DNA of 64,000 nt from Rothia nasimurium (GCF_928381705.1 NZ_CAKMSR010000002.1:62001-126000); one strand, 5' to 3'; shown: positions 26,842-36,027, counted from the first letter of the stretch. A program made the numbers and translations. Notes: generated by a model not told the origin, from the sequence alone.

Positions 26842-26848
26842 GAACCCC

Positions 26849-26878
26849 TTGACATGCCGCTCTAGACAGAATTAGGCT
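26849..26878 (+). promoter_or_regulatory. Promoter of the Cascade (cse1-cas6e) operon
   Basis: -35 TTGACA (26849-26854), 18-bp spacer, -10 TAGGCT (26873-26878). The -35 is consensus and the -10 fits the actinobacterial TAnnnT form. About 70 nt of 5' untranslated RNA follow, containing the inverted repeat GGGCGA/TCGCCC (26895-26900 and 26916-26921). Confidence 0.7.
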
Positions 26879-26955
26879 CTTACTCAAGAACGCAGGGCGA
26901 TGACGCCATCAAGACTCGCCCACGCAGCCCCTAGACAAAATTTTAGGAGGATAGA

Positions 26956-28644
26956 GTGAGCGAAGACACCATTCCCCAATTTAATCTCGTAGATTCACCC
27001 TGGATTAAGGTTCAGAAGACAGCCGGTGAGCTAGAACTTGTTTCTTTAGAGCAGCTCTTCCGCGAAGGCTATTCCATTACCAAGCTTGCTCATGAAAGCG
27101 CACTAGAAGACTCCGCTATGCTGGCTTTCTTAGAGCCCATTCTTCTACGCTCGTCCTTCTTCCACTTCGCAGACGCCGAAGACTTTGACCTAGCAGCCTT
27201 TGGAACTGAAGCCCGTCGAAATTGGATAGCCACCCTCAGAGAGAAGAAAGTAGGCAACTTTGATTTCGTACTGGACTACCTCCAGCATGAAGACATCAAA
27301 CCCTACTTTGAACTCTTCCATCCAGAGCACCCCTTCATGCAGGTAGCAGACCTACATACTGAAAAGAGCACTTTCTCCCCTGTTTCCCGCATTCTCCTAG
27401 ACTCTGATTCAGATCACTTTTCCATGCGCGCAGCTAGTGGCAAAGGAACCCTAGACTATGCCGATGCAGCCCGAAAGCTTATCACTGTACAGGCCTACGA
27501 CTATTCCGGCATTAAATCCGGTGCAGTAGGTGACCCGCGCGTCAAAGGTGGCCGAGGATATCCCATTGGTGTTGGTTGGCAAGGCGCCACAGGAAGGGTT
27601 ATTCTTCACGGAGAAAACATCTTTGAGACTCTCCTCCTCAACCTGCCTATCAGCCGACTCTTTGAGCCGACCATTAACGAGAACGGGGAGGAAGATTTCA
27701 AAATCGCCAATGACTTACCCGTTTGGGAACGAGAACCCTTTGATGGCGCTGCCCCCAGAAGCTACCCCAAAGAGATAACCACTCCTACCGGACCTTGTGA
27801 CACCCTCACCTGGCAATCCCGGCGCGTCCGGCTGTTCCCCAAGAACGGTCAAGTTACCGGAGTTCTTGTCTCCAATGGAGATAAGGCTTCTGAGAAATTC
27901 CAAGACGGCATCGGCTGTGAAGACCCCTGGACCGGCCTTCGCTACAGCAAAAACCAGTCTAAAAAGGGACAGGAAATCTGGATGCCTCTACAGCACAACC
28001 AGGAGCGTACCTTCTGGCGAGGCTTAGATGCTCTCCTGGTCTTAAGTCCTAACCAAGGCGGGGACGAATACGCGCCCAAAAAACCTCAAACTATACAAGA
28101 CCTCAGCCGCTACTTTCCTCACAATATGAAGGTACAGGTCCAGCTAGTAGGAGTTGTCTACGGCAACCAAAACGCTGTTATCGAATCCACCATCGATGAA
28201 TCAATTCCCGTAGAACTAGCCCTGCTAACCGATGAATTCCCAGAACATACAGCAGCCATCCTTGAAAACTCCCAAAAGAGTATGGACGCTGCAATCCAGC
28301 TGGGACGCTTCGCCGGAAGTCTGCTGGAAGCTGCCGGTCAAAGCTACGAATTCCAGCCAGCGGCAACCGAAGCTGTACTTCACAGGCTCGAAAAGGAATT
28401 CCGCATCTGGCTTTCCCAGGTTACCCACGAAGCAAATCCACAAGAGCTTAAGGAAAGCTGGCAGAAACTTGCCTCTTCCTTCTTCAAACGGGAAGTAGAA
28501 AATATGCTCATCGGTGCAAGCTCGAAAGCCCTCATCGGCAGGATCAAGGATGACAAACTCATCAGTGCAGCAACAGCCCAACGAGCCTGCCATCGCGAGT
28601 TCAAAAAGATTTTTCCTCTAGCCTACGAAGACAAAACCCAGTAG
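26956..28644 (+). CDS. casA: Cascade large subunit Cse1 (CasA/Cas8e)
   Basis: 562-aa large subunit of the type I-E Cascade, which reads the PAM and recruits Cas3. Begins FNLVDSPWIKVQ, the typical Cse1 opening, and contains PFMQV, YPIGVGWQGATGRVILHGENIFETLLLN and WQSRRVRLF blocks characteristic of the family. GTG start with AGGAGG 5 nt upstream, the strongest ribosome site in the operon. First gene of cse1-cse2-cas7-cas5-cas6e-cas1-cas2, divergent from the toxin-antitoxin-cas3 operon. Confidence 0.97.
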   Translation: MSEDTIPQFNLVDSPWIKVQKTAGELELVSLEQLFREGYSITKLAHESALEDSAMLAFLEPILLRSSFFHFADAEDFDLAAFGTEARRNWIATLREKKVGNFDFVLDYLQHEDIKPYFELFHPEHPFMQVADLHTEKSTFSPVSRILLDSDSDHFSMRAASGKGTLDYADAARKLITVQAYDYSGIKSGAVGDPRVKGGRGYPIGVGWQGATGRVILHGENIFETLLLNLPISRLFEPTINENGEEDFKIANDLPVWEREPFDGAAPRSYPKEITTPTGPCDTLTWQSRRVRLFPKNGQVTGVLVSNGDKASEKFQDGIGCEDPWTGLRYSKNQSKKGQEIWMPLQHNQERTFWRGLDALLVLSPNQGGDEYAPKKPQTIQDLSRYFPHNMKVQVQLVGVVYGNQNAVIESTIDESIPVELALLTDEFPEHTAAILENSQKSMDAAIQLGRFAGSLLEAAGQSYEFQPAATEAVLHRLEKEFRIWLSQVTHEANPQELKESWQKLASSFFKREVENMLIGASSKALIGRIKDDKLISAATAQRACHREFKKIFPLAYEDKTQ

Positions 28645-28657
28645 AAAGAAGGCAACG

Positions 28658-29272
28658 ATGTCTCATCCTTCTGAGACGGTGACACCTACCCTCTATAACT
28701 TTGTCACCCACAAAATCCATCGCCTCTACGGAGGACACAATGCAGGTTCCTCAGCGTCCAAAAAAGAGCTGAGCGACCTTCGTCAAGCAGTAGGTCAAGA
28801 TCCTGCTAAAAACCCGCTAGCCTGGCAGTATGTCCTCACCGGCGATGAAAATATCGACTTTCCAGATAACTACCGAGGCCGAGGAGACGAAGCCAGCTAC
28901 GGTGAACTAGCCACCTACATGGCCCTCACCCTCTACGCTGTCCACCAGCAATCAGAGCAAAGAAACATGCACACCAAAGACATTAGCTTTGGTTACTCAA
29001 TAGGACAGCTTGTTGCAAAGCGCACCCCCTCCATCAAAAAACGCTTTGATGCCCTACTTCAGGCAAGGAACTTTAGCGGTATCGTCTACCACGCTCGTTC
29101 CCTGGTTCAGCTCCTCAAACAGGAAGAACTAACCTTCGACTATGGAAGGTTCACTACCGACCTCTACTGGCTCCAGCACCCCAGGCACCGTGCAAAAGTC
29201 ATTACCCGCTGGAGCCGAGACTTTGCCTACGGCTACACTCGCCGCCCAACAAATACCTCTACCAACAACTAA
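28658..29272 (+). CDS. casB: Cascade small subunit Cse2 (CasB/Cas11)
   Basis: 204-aa alpha-helical small subunit, present as a dimer along the Cascade belly, where it stabilises the R-loop. Recognisable by the TLYAVHQQS segment, SFGYSIGQLVAKR and DYGRFTTDLYWLQHP followed by a basic C-terminus (WSRDFAYGYTRRP). It starts 13 bp after cse1 with GAAGG upstream. Confidence 0.95.
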   Translation: MSHPSETVTPTLYNFVTHKIHRLYGGHNAGSSASKKELSDLRQAVGQDPAKNPLAWQYVLTGDENIDFPDNYRGRGDEASYGELATYMALTLYAVHQQSEQRNMHTKDISFGYSIGQLVAKRTPSIKKRFDALLQARNFSGIVYHARSLVQLLKQEELTFDYGRFTTDLYWLQHPRHRAKVITRWSRDFAYGYTRRPTNTSTNN

Positions 29273-29296
29273 CCCAAGAAACTAAAAGGAGAAATC

Positions 29297-30418
29297 ATGA
29301 GCTTCTACATCGATATCCACGCCCTACAGACCCTTCCCCCCTCCAACATCAACCGCGACGATACGGGCTCCCCCAAGTCTGCTGTTTTTGGCGGGGTACC
29401 CCGCCAGCGTGTTTCTTCCCAGGCTTGGAAGTCTGCTATTCGTCAGGACTTCGTCGCCAACCTCGACACCGATAAGATGGGAATCCGCACCAAGCGAGTA
29501 GCCGAAAAAGTCGTTACCAAAATTCAGGAAATTTCTGAAGGATACGACTATGACCAGGCTCTTTCCGAGGTTGCAGAAGCTTTCAAAACAGTAAAAATTT
29601 CCCTGGCTGAGCCCAAAAAGAAGAAAGAAGAAGAGGCGCCGAAGACCCTGGAATCCGGTTATCTTCTGCTGGTCAGCAACCAGCAGATTTCACGCCTGGC
29701 CCAGGCAATCATCGATGCTGAAGGCAGCAAACTGAAAAAAGCGGATGTAGAAAAAATCCTGGACGAACAGCACAGCGTTGACATTGCCCTCTTTGGCCGT
29801 ATGCTTGCTGACGCCCCCGACTTCAACGTTGATGCCTCCTGCCAGGTAGCCCACGCTATTGGCGTTCATGAGTCAGAGCCTGAATTCGACTACTTCACCG
29901 CAGTCGATGACGTTGTCCGCGACGCAGACGAAACCGGCGCAGGCATGATTGGCACCGTCGAGATGATGTCCTCCACCCTCTACCGCTACGCCAACATCAA
30001 CTTCACCGGCCTACAGGCAAACTTGGGTGACAAGGAGGCCGCTGTAGAGGCCGCAACCCAGTTCATCAAGAGCTTCATCACCGCTATGCCCACCGGCAAG
30101 CAGAACAGCTTCGCTAACCGCACCCTGCCCGAGGCAGTAGTGGTTACCCTGCGTGATGACCGCCCAGTTTCCTACGTCAATGCCTTTGAAACCCCTGTCA
30201 AGGAGAGCGCGGAGAAGGGCCGCCGTTACCAGGCAGCCACTGCCCTAGCCCATGAAGCACAGGAGCTGGCAGAAACATACGGTCTGGAGCCCGTCAAGAG
30301 CTACTTTCTTGCAGTAGGAGACCTCAAGGATGCCCTAGAAAACCTTGGCCAGGGCGTAAACCTCAAGGAACTCCTTTCCGCAGTTGAAAGCGATCTTTCC
30401 GAGGTGCTGGCAGACTAA
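29297..30418 (+). CDS. cas7e: Cascade backbone subunit Cas7 (Cse4/CasC)
   Basis: 373-aa RAMP-fold protein that forms the six-copy filament holding the crRNA. Typical motifs are FYIDIHALQTLPPSNINRDD, VFGGVPRQRVSSQAWK and GMIGTVEMMSSTLYRYANIN. Contains an acidic/Lys-rich insert (AEPKKKKEEEAPKT) in the thumb region. AAAGGAG precedes the ATG. Its stop TAA overlaps the cas5 start by one base. Confidence 0.97.
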   Translation: MSFYIDIHALQTLPPSNINRDDTGSPKSAVFGGVPRQRVSSQAWKSAIRQDFVANLDTDKMGIRTKRVAEKVVTKIQEISEGYDYDQALSEVAEAFKTVKISLAEPKKKKEEEAPKTLESGYLLLVSNQQISRLAQAIIDAEGSKLKKADVEKILDEQHSVDIALFGRMLADAPDFNVDASCQVAHAIGVHESEPEFDYFTAVDDVVRDADETGAGMIGTVEMMSSTLYRYANINFTGLQANLGDKEAAVEAATQFIKSFITAMPTGKQNSFANRTLPEAVVVTLRDDRPVSYVNAFETPVKESAEKGRRYQAATALAHEAQELAETYGLEPVKSYFLAVGDLKDALENLGQGVNLKELLSAVESDLSEVLAD

Positions 30419-31125
30419 TGTACTCGCTACTCCTCAAATTCAAGGCGCCGCTACAGGCCTGGGGAGCTGAGAGCCGGTTCAAGGTCCGCCATACCAACAA
30501 CGAGCCTACAAAGTCAGGAGTTATTGGGCTTCTTTCCGCCGCCCTGGGGCGCGACCGTCAAGAGCCCGTAGACGACCTGGCCCAGCTTGAATTCGCGGTG
30601 CGGGTAGACCACCCAGGTCAGCTGACTCGCGACTATCACACGGCCCGTAACTGGTTCGGTAAGGACAAAAATTCCCAGCTCAGTACCCGCTACTACCTGG
30701 CGGATGCTGTCTTTCTGGTAGCCCTAGCTTCACCCCAGAAAGCGTTCCTGGAAGAACTAGAAGCCGCCCTGCGGCGTCCTGTCTATCCGCTCTACCTAGG
30801 GCGGCGGGCCTGCCCCGCTAACCCTGATCTAGTACTGGGTATCAGAGAGGGCAACGCGGAAGAAGTTCTGCGAGCAGAAAATACCTGGTACGCACCCAAG
30901 TGGGCTCAGCAAAACGCCGGAGAGCTTGTCTCACTTGCGATCCTGCGCGATGCCCGCCTAGGCGAACCAGCAGATACCTTACGAGATATCCCGGTAAGCT
31001 TTAATCCAGAGTTCCGGCAGTATTCGCTACGGTCTGTTTTCCGGGCAGAGCCCTTAGAAATCAACAATCCTGAGGGAGAAACTGAGCCGGAGGACGAATT
31101 CATGAAGGTGGTTACTGAAGCATGA
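30418..31125 (+). CDS. cas5e: Cascade subunit Cas5 (CasD)
   Basis: 235-aa RAMP protein that binds the 5' handle of the crRNA at the base of Cascade. Begins LLLKFKAPLQAWGAESRF and continues NEPTKSGVIGLLSAALGRDR, the Cas5e signature, with LYLGRRACPAN in the second half. Start overlaps the cas7 stop (TAATG) and its own end overlaps cas6e by 4 nt, so translation is coupled. Confidence 0.96.
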   Translation: MYSLLLKFKAPLQAWGAESRFKVRHTNNEPTKSGVIGLLSAALGRDRQEPVDDLAQLEFAVRVDHPGQLTRDYHTARNWFGKDKNSQLSTRYYLADAVFLVALASPQKAFLEELEAALRRPVYPLYLGRRACPANPDLVLGIREGNAEEVLRAENTWYAPKWAQQNAGELVSLAILRDARLGEPADTLRDIPVSFNPEFRQYSLRSVFRAEPLEINNPEGETEPEDEFMKVVTEA

Positions 31126-31805
31126 GTTTCTTTTCCCGCATACTCATCAATCCCCAGCGTCGTGAAGCGCGAAAGCTCATAGCCAGCCCCCAAGCCATGC
31201 ATGCTGCCGTCCTCTCTGCTTTCCCGCCAGATGTGCAGGCGAGCGCAGACAGCCGGGTACTGTGGCGGCTCGATGTTAAAGGCCCTTCCTATACCCTCTA
31301 CGTTCAAAGTCCTGAAGAGCCGGATCTACGGCATATTCAGGAGGCCGCCGGCTGGGAGTCACGTCCTGCTGAAGTTGCTCATCTTGGTAAGTTGCTAGCC
31401 AGCCTAAGGGAGGGCCAGGCCTGGTCCTTCCGGCTAACTGGAAACCCGGTTAAGTCTCTTCCTGTAGAAAATGGGAAGCGTGGTAGGGTCGTCCCCCATG
31501 TTACTGCTGAACAGCAACTTGGCTGGCTAGTGCATAAGGCTCCGCAATGGGGCTTTAGGGTAGCTGAAGGCTCTGAGCCAGGAAGTTACCTGGCAGCTGT
31601 CACTTCACGATCTGACCAGCGTTTTAGCCGTGCTAATCCTCACGATGACGGACGACGTGCTTCTGTGACCCTCCGGCAAACCCAATTTGACGGGGCTCTT
31701 GTTATCACCGATGTAGACCTCTTCCGAGAGTCCATACTCAAGGGCATGGGCAAGGGAAAGGCCTATGGATGTGGTCTGCTTACTATCCGTAAAAATTCTT
31801 CCTAA
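31122..31805 (+). CDS. cas6e: crRNA-processing endoribonuclease Cas6e (CasE)
   Basis: 227-aa enzyme that cuts the pre-crRNA at the 3' base of each repeat hairpin and stays bound to it. Catalytic-type His is in SPQAMHAAVLSAF near residue 27, and the Gly-rich C-terminal loop is GMGKGKAYGCGLLTI. Starts by ATGA overlap with cas5. It should also process the degenerate mini-CRISPR, whose hairpins are kept by compensated changes. A strong terminator hairpin follows immediately, starting at the stop codon. Confidence 0.96.
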   Translation: MSFFSRILINPQRREARKLIASPQAMHAAVLSAFPPDVQASADSRVLWRLDVKGPSYTLYVQSPEEPDLRHIQEAAGWESRPAEVAHLGKLLASLREGQAWSFRLTGNPVKSLPVENGKRGRVVPHVTAEQQLGWLVHKAPQWGFRVAEGSEPGSYLAAVTSRSDQRFSRANPHDDGRRASVTLRQTQFDGALVITDVDLFRESILKGMGKGKAYGCGLLTIRKNSS

Positions 31806-31846
31806 GAATCTGGGATGCACACTTGTGTGCATCCCAGATTCTTTTA
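31804..31846 (+). terminator. Intrinsic terminator/attenuator between cas6e and cas1
   Basis: 18-bp perfect stem (31804-31821 with 31826-31843) around a CTTG loop, followed by TTTATAT. It begins inside the cas6e stop codon. It separates the interference genes from cas1-cas2 and should reduce expression of the latter or stabilise the upstream mRNA. Confidence 0.85.
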
Positions 31847-31871
31847 TATCTCTCAGATCCAGGAGAAACCC

Positions 31872-32804
31872 ATGATTGGTGCCACCCCACCCACCACCAA
31901 GGAACTCACCAGAAGTTCTGACCGGCTTTCCTTTATCTATGTTGAGCACAGCGTTATCCATAGAGAAGACAGCGCTATTACCGCAGCTAATAGCCAGGGA
32001 ACCGTGCATATACCTGCCGCTTCTTTAGGCGCTCTTATGCTTGGTCCAGGCACCCGTATTACCCACCACGCCATGATGTTACTTGGCGACTGCGGTGCAA
32101 CCGCGGTGTGGGTAGGTGAGCAGGGGGTACGCTACTATGCTCACGGTAGCTCCTTGGCTAAAACCACTCGTCTGCTTCAGGCCCAGGCAGATAAGGTCAG
32201 TAATACTCGCAAGCGCCTAGCTGTTGCTAAGGAAATGTATAACATGCGCTTCCCCGATGAAGATGTCAGGGAACTAACAATGCAACAGTTACGGGGCAAG
32301 GAGGGCGCTAGAGTACGCCGTATTTACCGCCAGGAATCTGGTCGTACCGGTGTGCCTTGGGATAACCGTAACTACGACCCCAATGATTTTGATAACGCAG
32401 ATGCAATCAACATGGCTCTCTCGGCAGCGAATGCCTGCCTCTACGGGATAGTTCATGCGGTAGTAGTTTCTTTGGGCTGTTCCCCTGGTCTAGGCTTTGT
32501 GTATACGGGGCATTCCCGGTCTTTTATCTATGATATTGCCGACCTCTACAAGGCAGAAGTAAGTATTCCTGCGGCTTTTGAGGTTGTTGCAGAAAGCAAG
32601 GAGGACGTGGCGTCCAGAGCCCGCCGTGCAGTGAGAGACAAGCTCCGGGACGGCAAAATCTTGCAACGTTGTACTAGCGATATTCAGAAACTACTTCTCA
32701 GCTCGGAAATTGCTGAAGAAGACTGGCATACCGACGTCCTTGCCCTCTGGGGAGATCGCGAAGAAACGATAGAAAGCAGGAGAAATTATGGGGAGGAAGC
32801 ATGA
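31872..32804 (+). CDS. cas1: CRISPR integrase Cas1 (type I-E), active-site His replaced
   Basis: 310-aa spacer integrase working with Cas2. I use the ATG at 31872 (AGGAG 6 nt upstream); the longer reading runs through the terminator hairpin. Against the E. coli protein, recalled from memory, the catalytic Glu141 aligns to Glu144 (GKEGARVR) and Asp218/Asp221 to Asp221/Asp224 (YDIADLYK), a constant offset of 3. The metal ligand His208 (GFVHTG) aligns to Tyr211 (GFVYTG), codon TAT at 32502-32504, one transition from CAT. A His follows at 214. Integration activity is therefore uncertain. Overlaps cas2 by 4 nt. Confidence 0.95.
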   Translation: MIGATPPTTKELTRSSDRLSFIYVEHSVIHREDSAITAANSQGTVHIPAASLGALMLGPGTRITHHAMMLLGDCGATAVWVGEQGVRYYAHGSSLAKTTRLLQAQADKVSNTRKRLAVAKEMYNMRFPDEDVRELTMQQLRGKEGARVRRIYRQESGRTGVPWDNRNYDPNDFDNADAINMALSAANACLYGIVHAVVVSLGCSPGLGFVYTGHSRSFIYDIADLYKAEVSIPAAFEVVAESKEDVASRARRAVRDKLRDGKILQRCTSDIQKLLLSSEIAEEDWHTDVLALWGDREETIESRRNYGEEA

Positions 32805-33148
32805 TTGTTGTTATCCTCTCAAACTGTCCGCCTGCTCTACGCGGTGATTTGACCCGTTGGCTTTTAGAAATCAGTTCGGGAGTCTATGTTGGCAAGGTCA
32901 GCGCCCGAGTACGCGAGCACTTGTGGGAGCGTATTGTTTCTTCGGTACAGTCTGGTCGGGCGCTTATGGTCTTCTCTACCAACACAGAGCAGGGCCTAGA
33001 TTTCAAAGTACACCGGCACCAGTGGGATCCCGTTGATTTTGAGGGCATAACCCTAATGCGTAGGCCTACGGTACCCAGCAAGCAGGTAGAGTCTAAACGT
33101 GGCTGGTCCAAGGCTAGTCGATACCGGTTGGGACGAAAAAGGTCGTAG
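32801..33148 (+). CDS. cas2e: CRISPR adaptation protein Cas2 (type I-E)
   Basis: 115-aa ferredoxin-fold partner of Cas1. Matches Cas2e through CPPALRGDLTRWLLE, GVYVGKVSARVREHLWE and FSTNTEQGLDF. The C-terminus is extended by about 20 basic residues (KRGWSKASRYRLGRKRS) compared with the E. coli protein. Starts by ATGA overlap with cas1. Last gene of the cas operon; parC follows after 126 bp on the same strand. Confidence 0.96.
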   Translation: MIVVILSNCPPALRGDLTRWLLEISSGVYVGKVSARVREHLWERIVSSVQSGRALMVFSTNTEQGLDFKVHRHQWDPVDFEGITLMRRPTVPSKQVESKRGWSKASRYRLGRKRS

Positions 33149-33274
33149 AACAGAATTCGGCTCGTCCTGTCTCTGTGTGAGAGGCTGGTAGGTTCGGCTT
33201 TTCTGGGGCACTTGCGGGGAACACGGTAAACTGGTGGGGCAATACCTTCACCGTCTATTTGCTTTGAGGTTCCC

Positions 33275-35842
33275 ATGGCTCGCCGCACCACCGCGCACGA
33301 TGACTACCCCACCGACGTCGTCGAAAATATCGTCGATATCGACGTGACCAGCGAGATGGAAACCAGCTTCCTGGAATACTCCTACTCGGTCATCTACTCC
33401 CGCGCCCTTCCCGACGCCCGCGACGGCCTCAAGCCCGTGCAGCGCCGCATCCTCTACATGATGCAGCAGATGGGTCTGCGCCCCGACAAGGGCCACGTCA
33501 AGAGCGCCCGAGTGATCGGCGAAGTTATGGGTAAGCTGCACCCCCACGGTGACGGCGCCATCTACGACGCTATGGTGCGCCTGGCACAACCCTTCTCTAT
33601 GCGCCTGCCTGTGGTCGATGGCCACGGTAACTTTGGTTCTCTGGACGATGGCCCGGCAGCCTCCCGCTACACCGAGGTTCGTATGGCCCCGGCAGCCCTG
33701 GCCATGACCGCCAACTTGGACGAAGACGTCGTGGACTTCGTCCCCAACTACGACAACCAATTCATGCAGCCGGCCGTCCTACCCGCCGCCTACCCCAACC
33801 TGCTGGTCAACGGCTCAGCCGGCATCGCCGTCGGCATGGCCACCAACATGGCCCCCCACAACCTGTGCGAGGTCATAGCCGCTGCCCGCCACCTGCTCGA
33901 TAACCCCGAGGCCACCCTCAAAGACATCATGAAGTTCGTGCCCGGCCCTGACCTGCCCTCCGGCGGCACCATCGTGGGCACCACCGGCATTAAGGACGCC
34001 TACGAAAAGGGGCGCGGCATCTTCAAGACCCGCGCCAAGGTCTCCATCGAACAGGTCACCGCCCGCAAACAGGGCATTGTGGTCACCGAACTGCCCTACC
34101 TGGTTGGCCCCGAAAAGGTCATCGAAAAAATCAAGGACGGCGTCAACTCCAAGAAGCTGCAGGGCATCTCAGACGTCGTTGACCTGACCGACCGCAAAAA
34201 CGGTCTGCGCATGGTCATTGAAATCAAGAACGGCTTCAACCCCAAGGCCGTGCTCGCCGCCCTCTACAAGCACACCCCGCTGGAAGACTCCTTCGGCATC
34301 AACAACGTAGCCCTGGTGGACGGCCAGCCCCAGACCCTGGGCCTGCTCGATTTGCTGCACGTCTACGTCAACCACCGCCTGGACGTCGTGCGCCGCCGCA
34401 CCAACCACCGCCTAGGCAAGCGCCGCGACCGCCTACACCTGGTCGAGGGCCTGCTGGTAGCCATCGTCGATATCGACGAGGTGATCCAGATTATCCGCTC
34501 CTCCGACGAAACCGCCCAGGCCCGTGAGCGCCTCATGCAGATTTACGACCTGAGCGAGGTACAGGCCAACCACATTCTCGAACTGCGCCTACGCCAGCTC
34601 ACCAAGTACTCCCGCATCGAGCTTGAAGCCGAACGCGACGAACTCTTGGCAGAAATCGCCTCCCTCGAAGAAATCCTCGGCTCCGACGTAAAACTCCGCG
34701 CCCTGGTCTCCGAAGAACTACAGCAGGTCGCCGACGAATACGGCACCGACCGCCGCACCAAAATCGTCACCAAGGACGAGCTGGCCGACGCAGTTGCCGC
34801 CCTGTCGGCGTCCGCCTCCAAGGCCAAAAAAGAAGCCGGCCTCTCCCTGGAAATCGCGGACGACCCCTGCTGGGTCCTGCTCTCCACCTCGGGCCAGCTG
34901 GGGCGCACCAGCGGCGTCAAGGGCCAACGCCCCACCCTGCTCGACCCGGGCAAACGCATCAAACACGACGCCTACCTCTCCATCGTACCCACCAGCGCCC
35001 GCGGCGAAATCGGTGCGGTAACTTCAAGCGGCCGCCTGATTCGTGTGCCCGTCATTGACCTACCCGTCCTCGAAGAAGCCGGCGGCACCCCCCAGCCCAC
35101 CAGCGGCGTCAAGGCCGCGGACGCCATCACCCTAGCCCGCGGCGAAAAACTCATCGGCCTAGCACCGCTCAACGCCATCCTGGCCCTGGCCACCGAACGC
35201 GGCGTCGTCAAACGAGTCAACCCCGACTACCCGCTCAATGCCACCGAATTTGAGATCATGAAGCTCAAGCCCAGGGATTCGGTAGTAGGCGTAGCCGTCT
35301 GCGACTCCAACGACGATGTGCTGACCTTCATCACCGAACAAGCCAAACTCCTCACCTTTGATGCCGCCAAGGTACGTCCCCAGGGACGTACCGGCGGCGG
35401 CATGGCCGGTATGAAGGTAGCCGACGACGACAGACTCATCGCCTTCGGCGTCACCGCCCCCGGCGCGGACGCCCAGGTCGTCACCATCACCGACGGCGGT
35501 GATGAAGGAGCCACTGCCAAGGTCACCGAGCTCACCGAGTTCCCCCAAAAGGGCCGGGCCACCGGTGGCGTCCGAGCCCACCGCTTCCTCAAGGGAGAAA
35601 CCGCCCTCGCCCTGGCCTGGGTAGGTGTCGGCCCAGCTAAGGCTGTCTCATCAGCCGGGGTTGCCCGCACCCTGCCTACCGAGTTCGGCCCCCGCGACGG
35701 CTCAGGCGTGCTCCTGGCCCAGAGCATCGACGCAATCGGCCCCAACTACCAGGCACTGACCTCCCCCGCACCTGCATCAGAGCTATCAGAAGAACCCGCC
35801 GACCAGCCTGAAGTTCAGGTTGAAGAAGACGCCCTCTTCTAG
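33275..35842 (+). CDS. parC: Type IIA topoisomerase subunit A (ParC-like)
   Basis: 855-aa DNA-cleaving subunit. The catalytic Tyr132 is in [10 protein letters not shown], preceded by the quinolone-resistance region ([18 protein letters not shown]). The C-terminal beta-pinwheel region has no recognisable GyrA box (QRRGGxG); the nearest stretch is [12 protein letters not shown]. That, and its separation from the B-subunit gene by 13 kb of unrelated genes, favours the second, topoisomerase IV-like pair found in Micrococcales over gyrase, whose genes normally lie together at oriC. This is inference. Its partner is at 49274-51367. Confidence 0.85.
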   Translation: MARRTTAHDDYPTDVVENIVDIDVTSEMETSFLEYSYSVIYSRALPDARDGLKPVQRRILYMMQQMGLRPDKGHVKSARVIGEVMGKLHPHGDGAIYDAMVRLAQPFSMRLPVVDGHGNFGSLDDGPAASRYTEVRMAPAALAMTANLDEDVVDFVPNYDNQFMQPAVLPAAYPNLLVNGSAGIAVGMATNMAPHNLCEVIAAARHLLDNPEATLKDIMKFVPGPDLPSGGTIVGTTGIKDAYEKGRGIFKTRAKVSIEQVTARKQGIVVTELPYLVGPEKVIEKIKDGVNSKKLQGISDVVDLTDRKNGLRMVIEIKNGFNPKAVLAALYKHTPLEDSFGINNVALVDGQPQTLGLLDLLHVYVNHRLDVVRRRTNHRLGKRRDRLHLVEGLLVAIVDIDEVIQIIRSSDETAQARERLMQIYDLSEVQANHILELRLRQLTKYSRIELEAERDELLAEIASLEEILGSDVKLRALVSEELQQVADEYGTDRRTKIVTKDELADAVAALSASASKAKKEAGLSLEIADDPCWVLLSTSGQLGRTSGVKGQRPTLLDPGKRIKHDAYLSIVPTSARGEIGAVTSSGRLIRVPVIDLPVLEEAGGTPQPTSGVKAADAITLARGEKLIGLAPLNAILALATERGVVKRVNPDYPLNATEFEIMKLKPRDSVVGVAVCDSNDDVLTFITEQAKLLTFDAAKVRPQGRTGGGMAGMKVADDDRLIAFGVTAPGADAQVVTITDGGDEGATAKVTELTEFPQKGRATGGVRAHRFLKGETALALAWVGVGPAKAVSSAGVARTLPTEFGPRDGSGVLLAQSIDAIGPNYQALTSPAPASELSEEPADQPEVQVEEDALF

Positions 35843-35889
35843 AAAGACAAAGTAGCGGGCGGACCTTTTCCTAAATAGCACCAGGGAAA

Positions 35890-35985
35890 GGGAGTGTTGG
35901 TGTGCCTGCCGACCCTCTTGGGCTCGCGCTGGGGCGCTCGCCCAATTCACGCCAGCCCCGAGCCCGCAGGCACACCAACACTCCC
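35890..35985. repeat. Long palindrome A of a dispersed repeat family
   Basis: A 20-bp perfect inverted repeat (35890-35909 and 35966-35985) encloses 56 bp that can fold further (GGGCTCG/CGAGCCC, GCTGG/CCAGC). The interior shares GCCGACCCTCT and ATTCACGCCAGCCCCGAGCC with element B at 52788-52931, while the outer arms differ. It lies between the convergent parC and a small membrane-protein gene, where it may also terminate transcription, though it has no T-run. Confidence 0.85.
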
Positions 35986-36027
35986 TCCCCTGCAGTCAGT
36001 TACGGGCGCGCCCGCTACTTTCTTCCG

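Noticed and set aside
26895..26921. GGGCGA/TCGCCC inverted repeat in the Cascade 5' leader as a riboswitch or attenuator
   Set aside because: Only six pairs with a 15-nt loop and no T-run; not enough to call a regulatory RNA.
31815..31871. 19-codon N-terminal extension of Cas1
   Set aside because: It reads through the terminator hairpin; the ATG at 31872 has AGGAG at the right distance and matches the family start.
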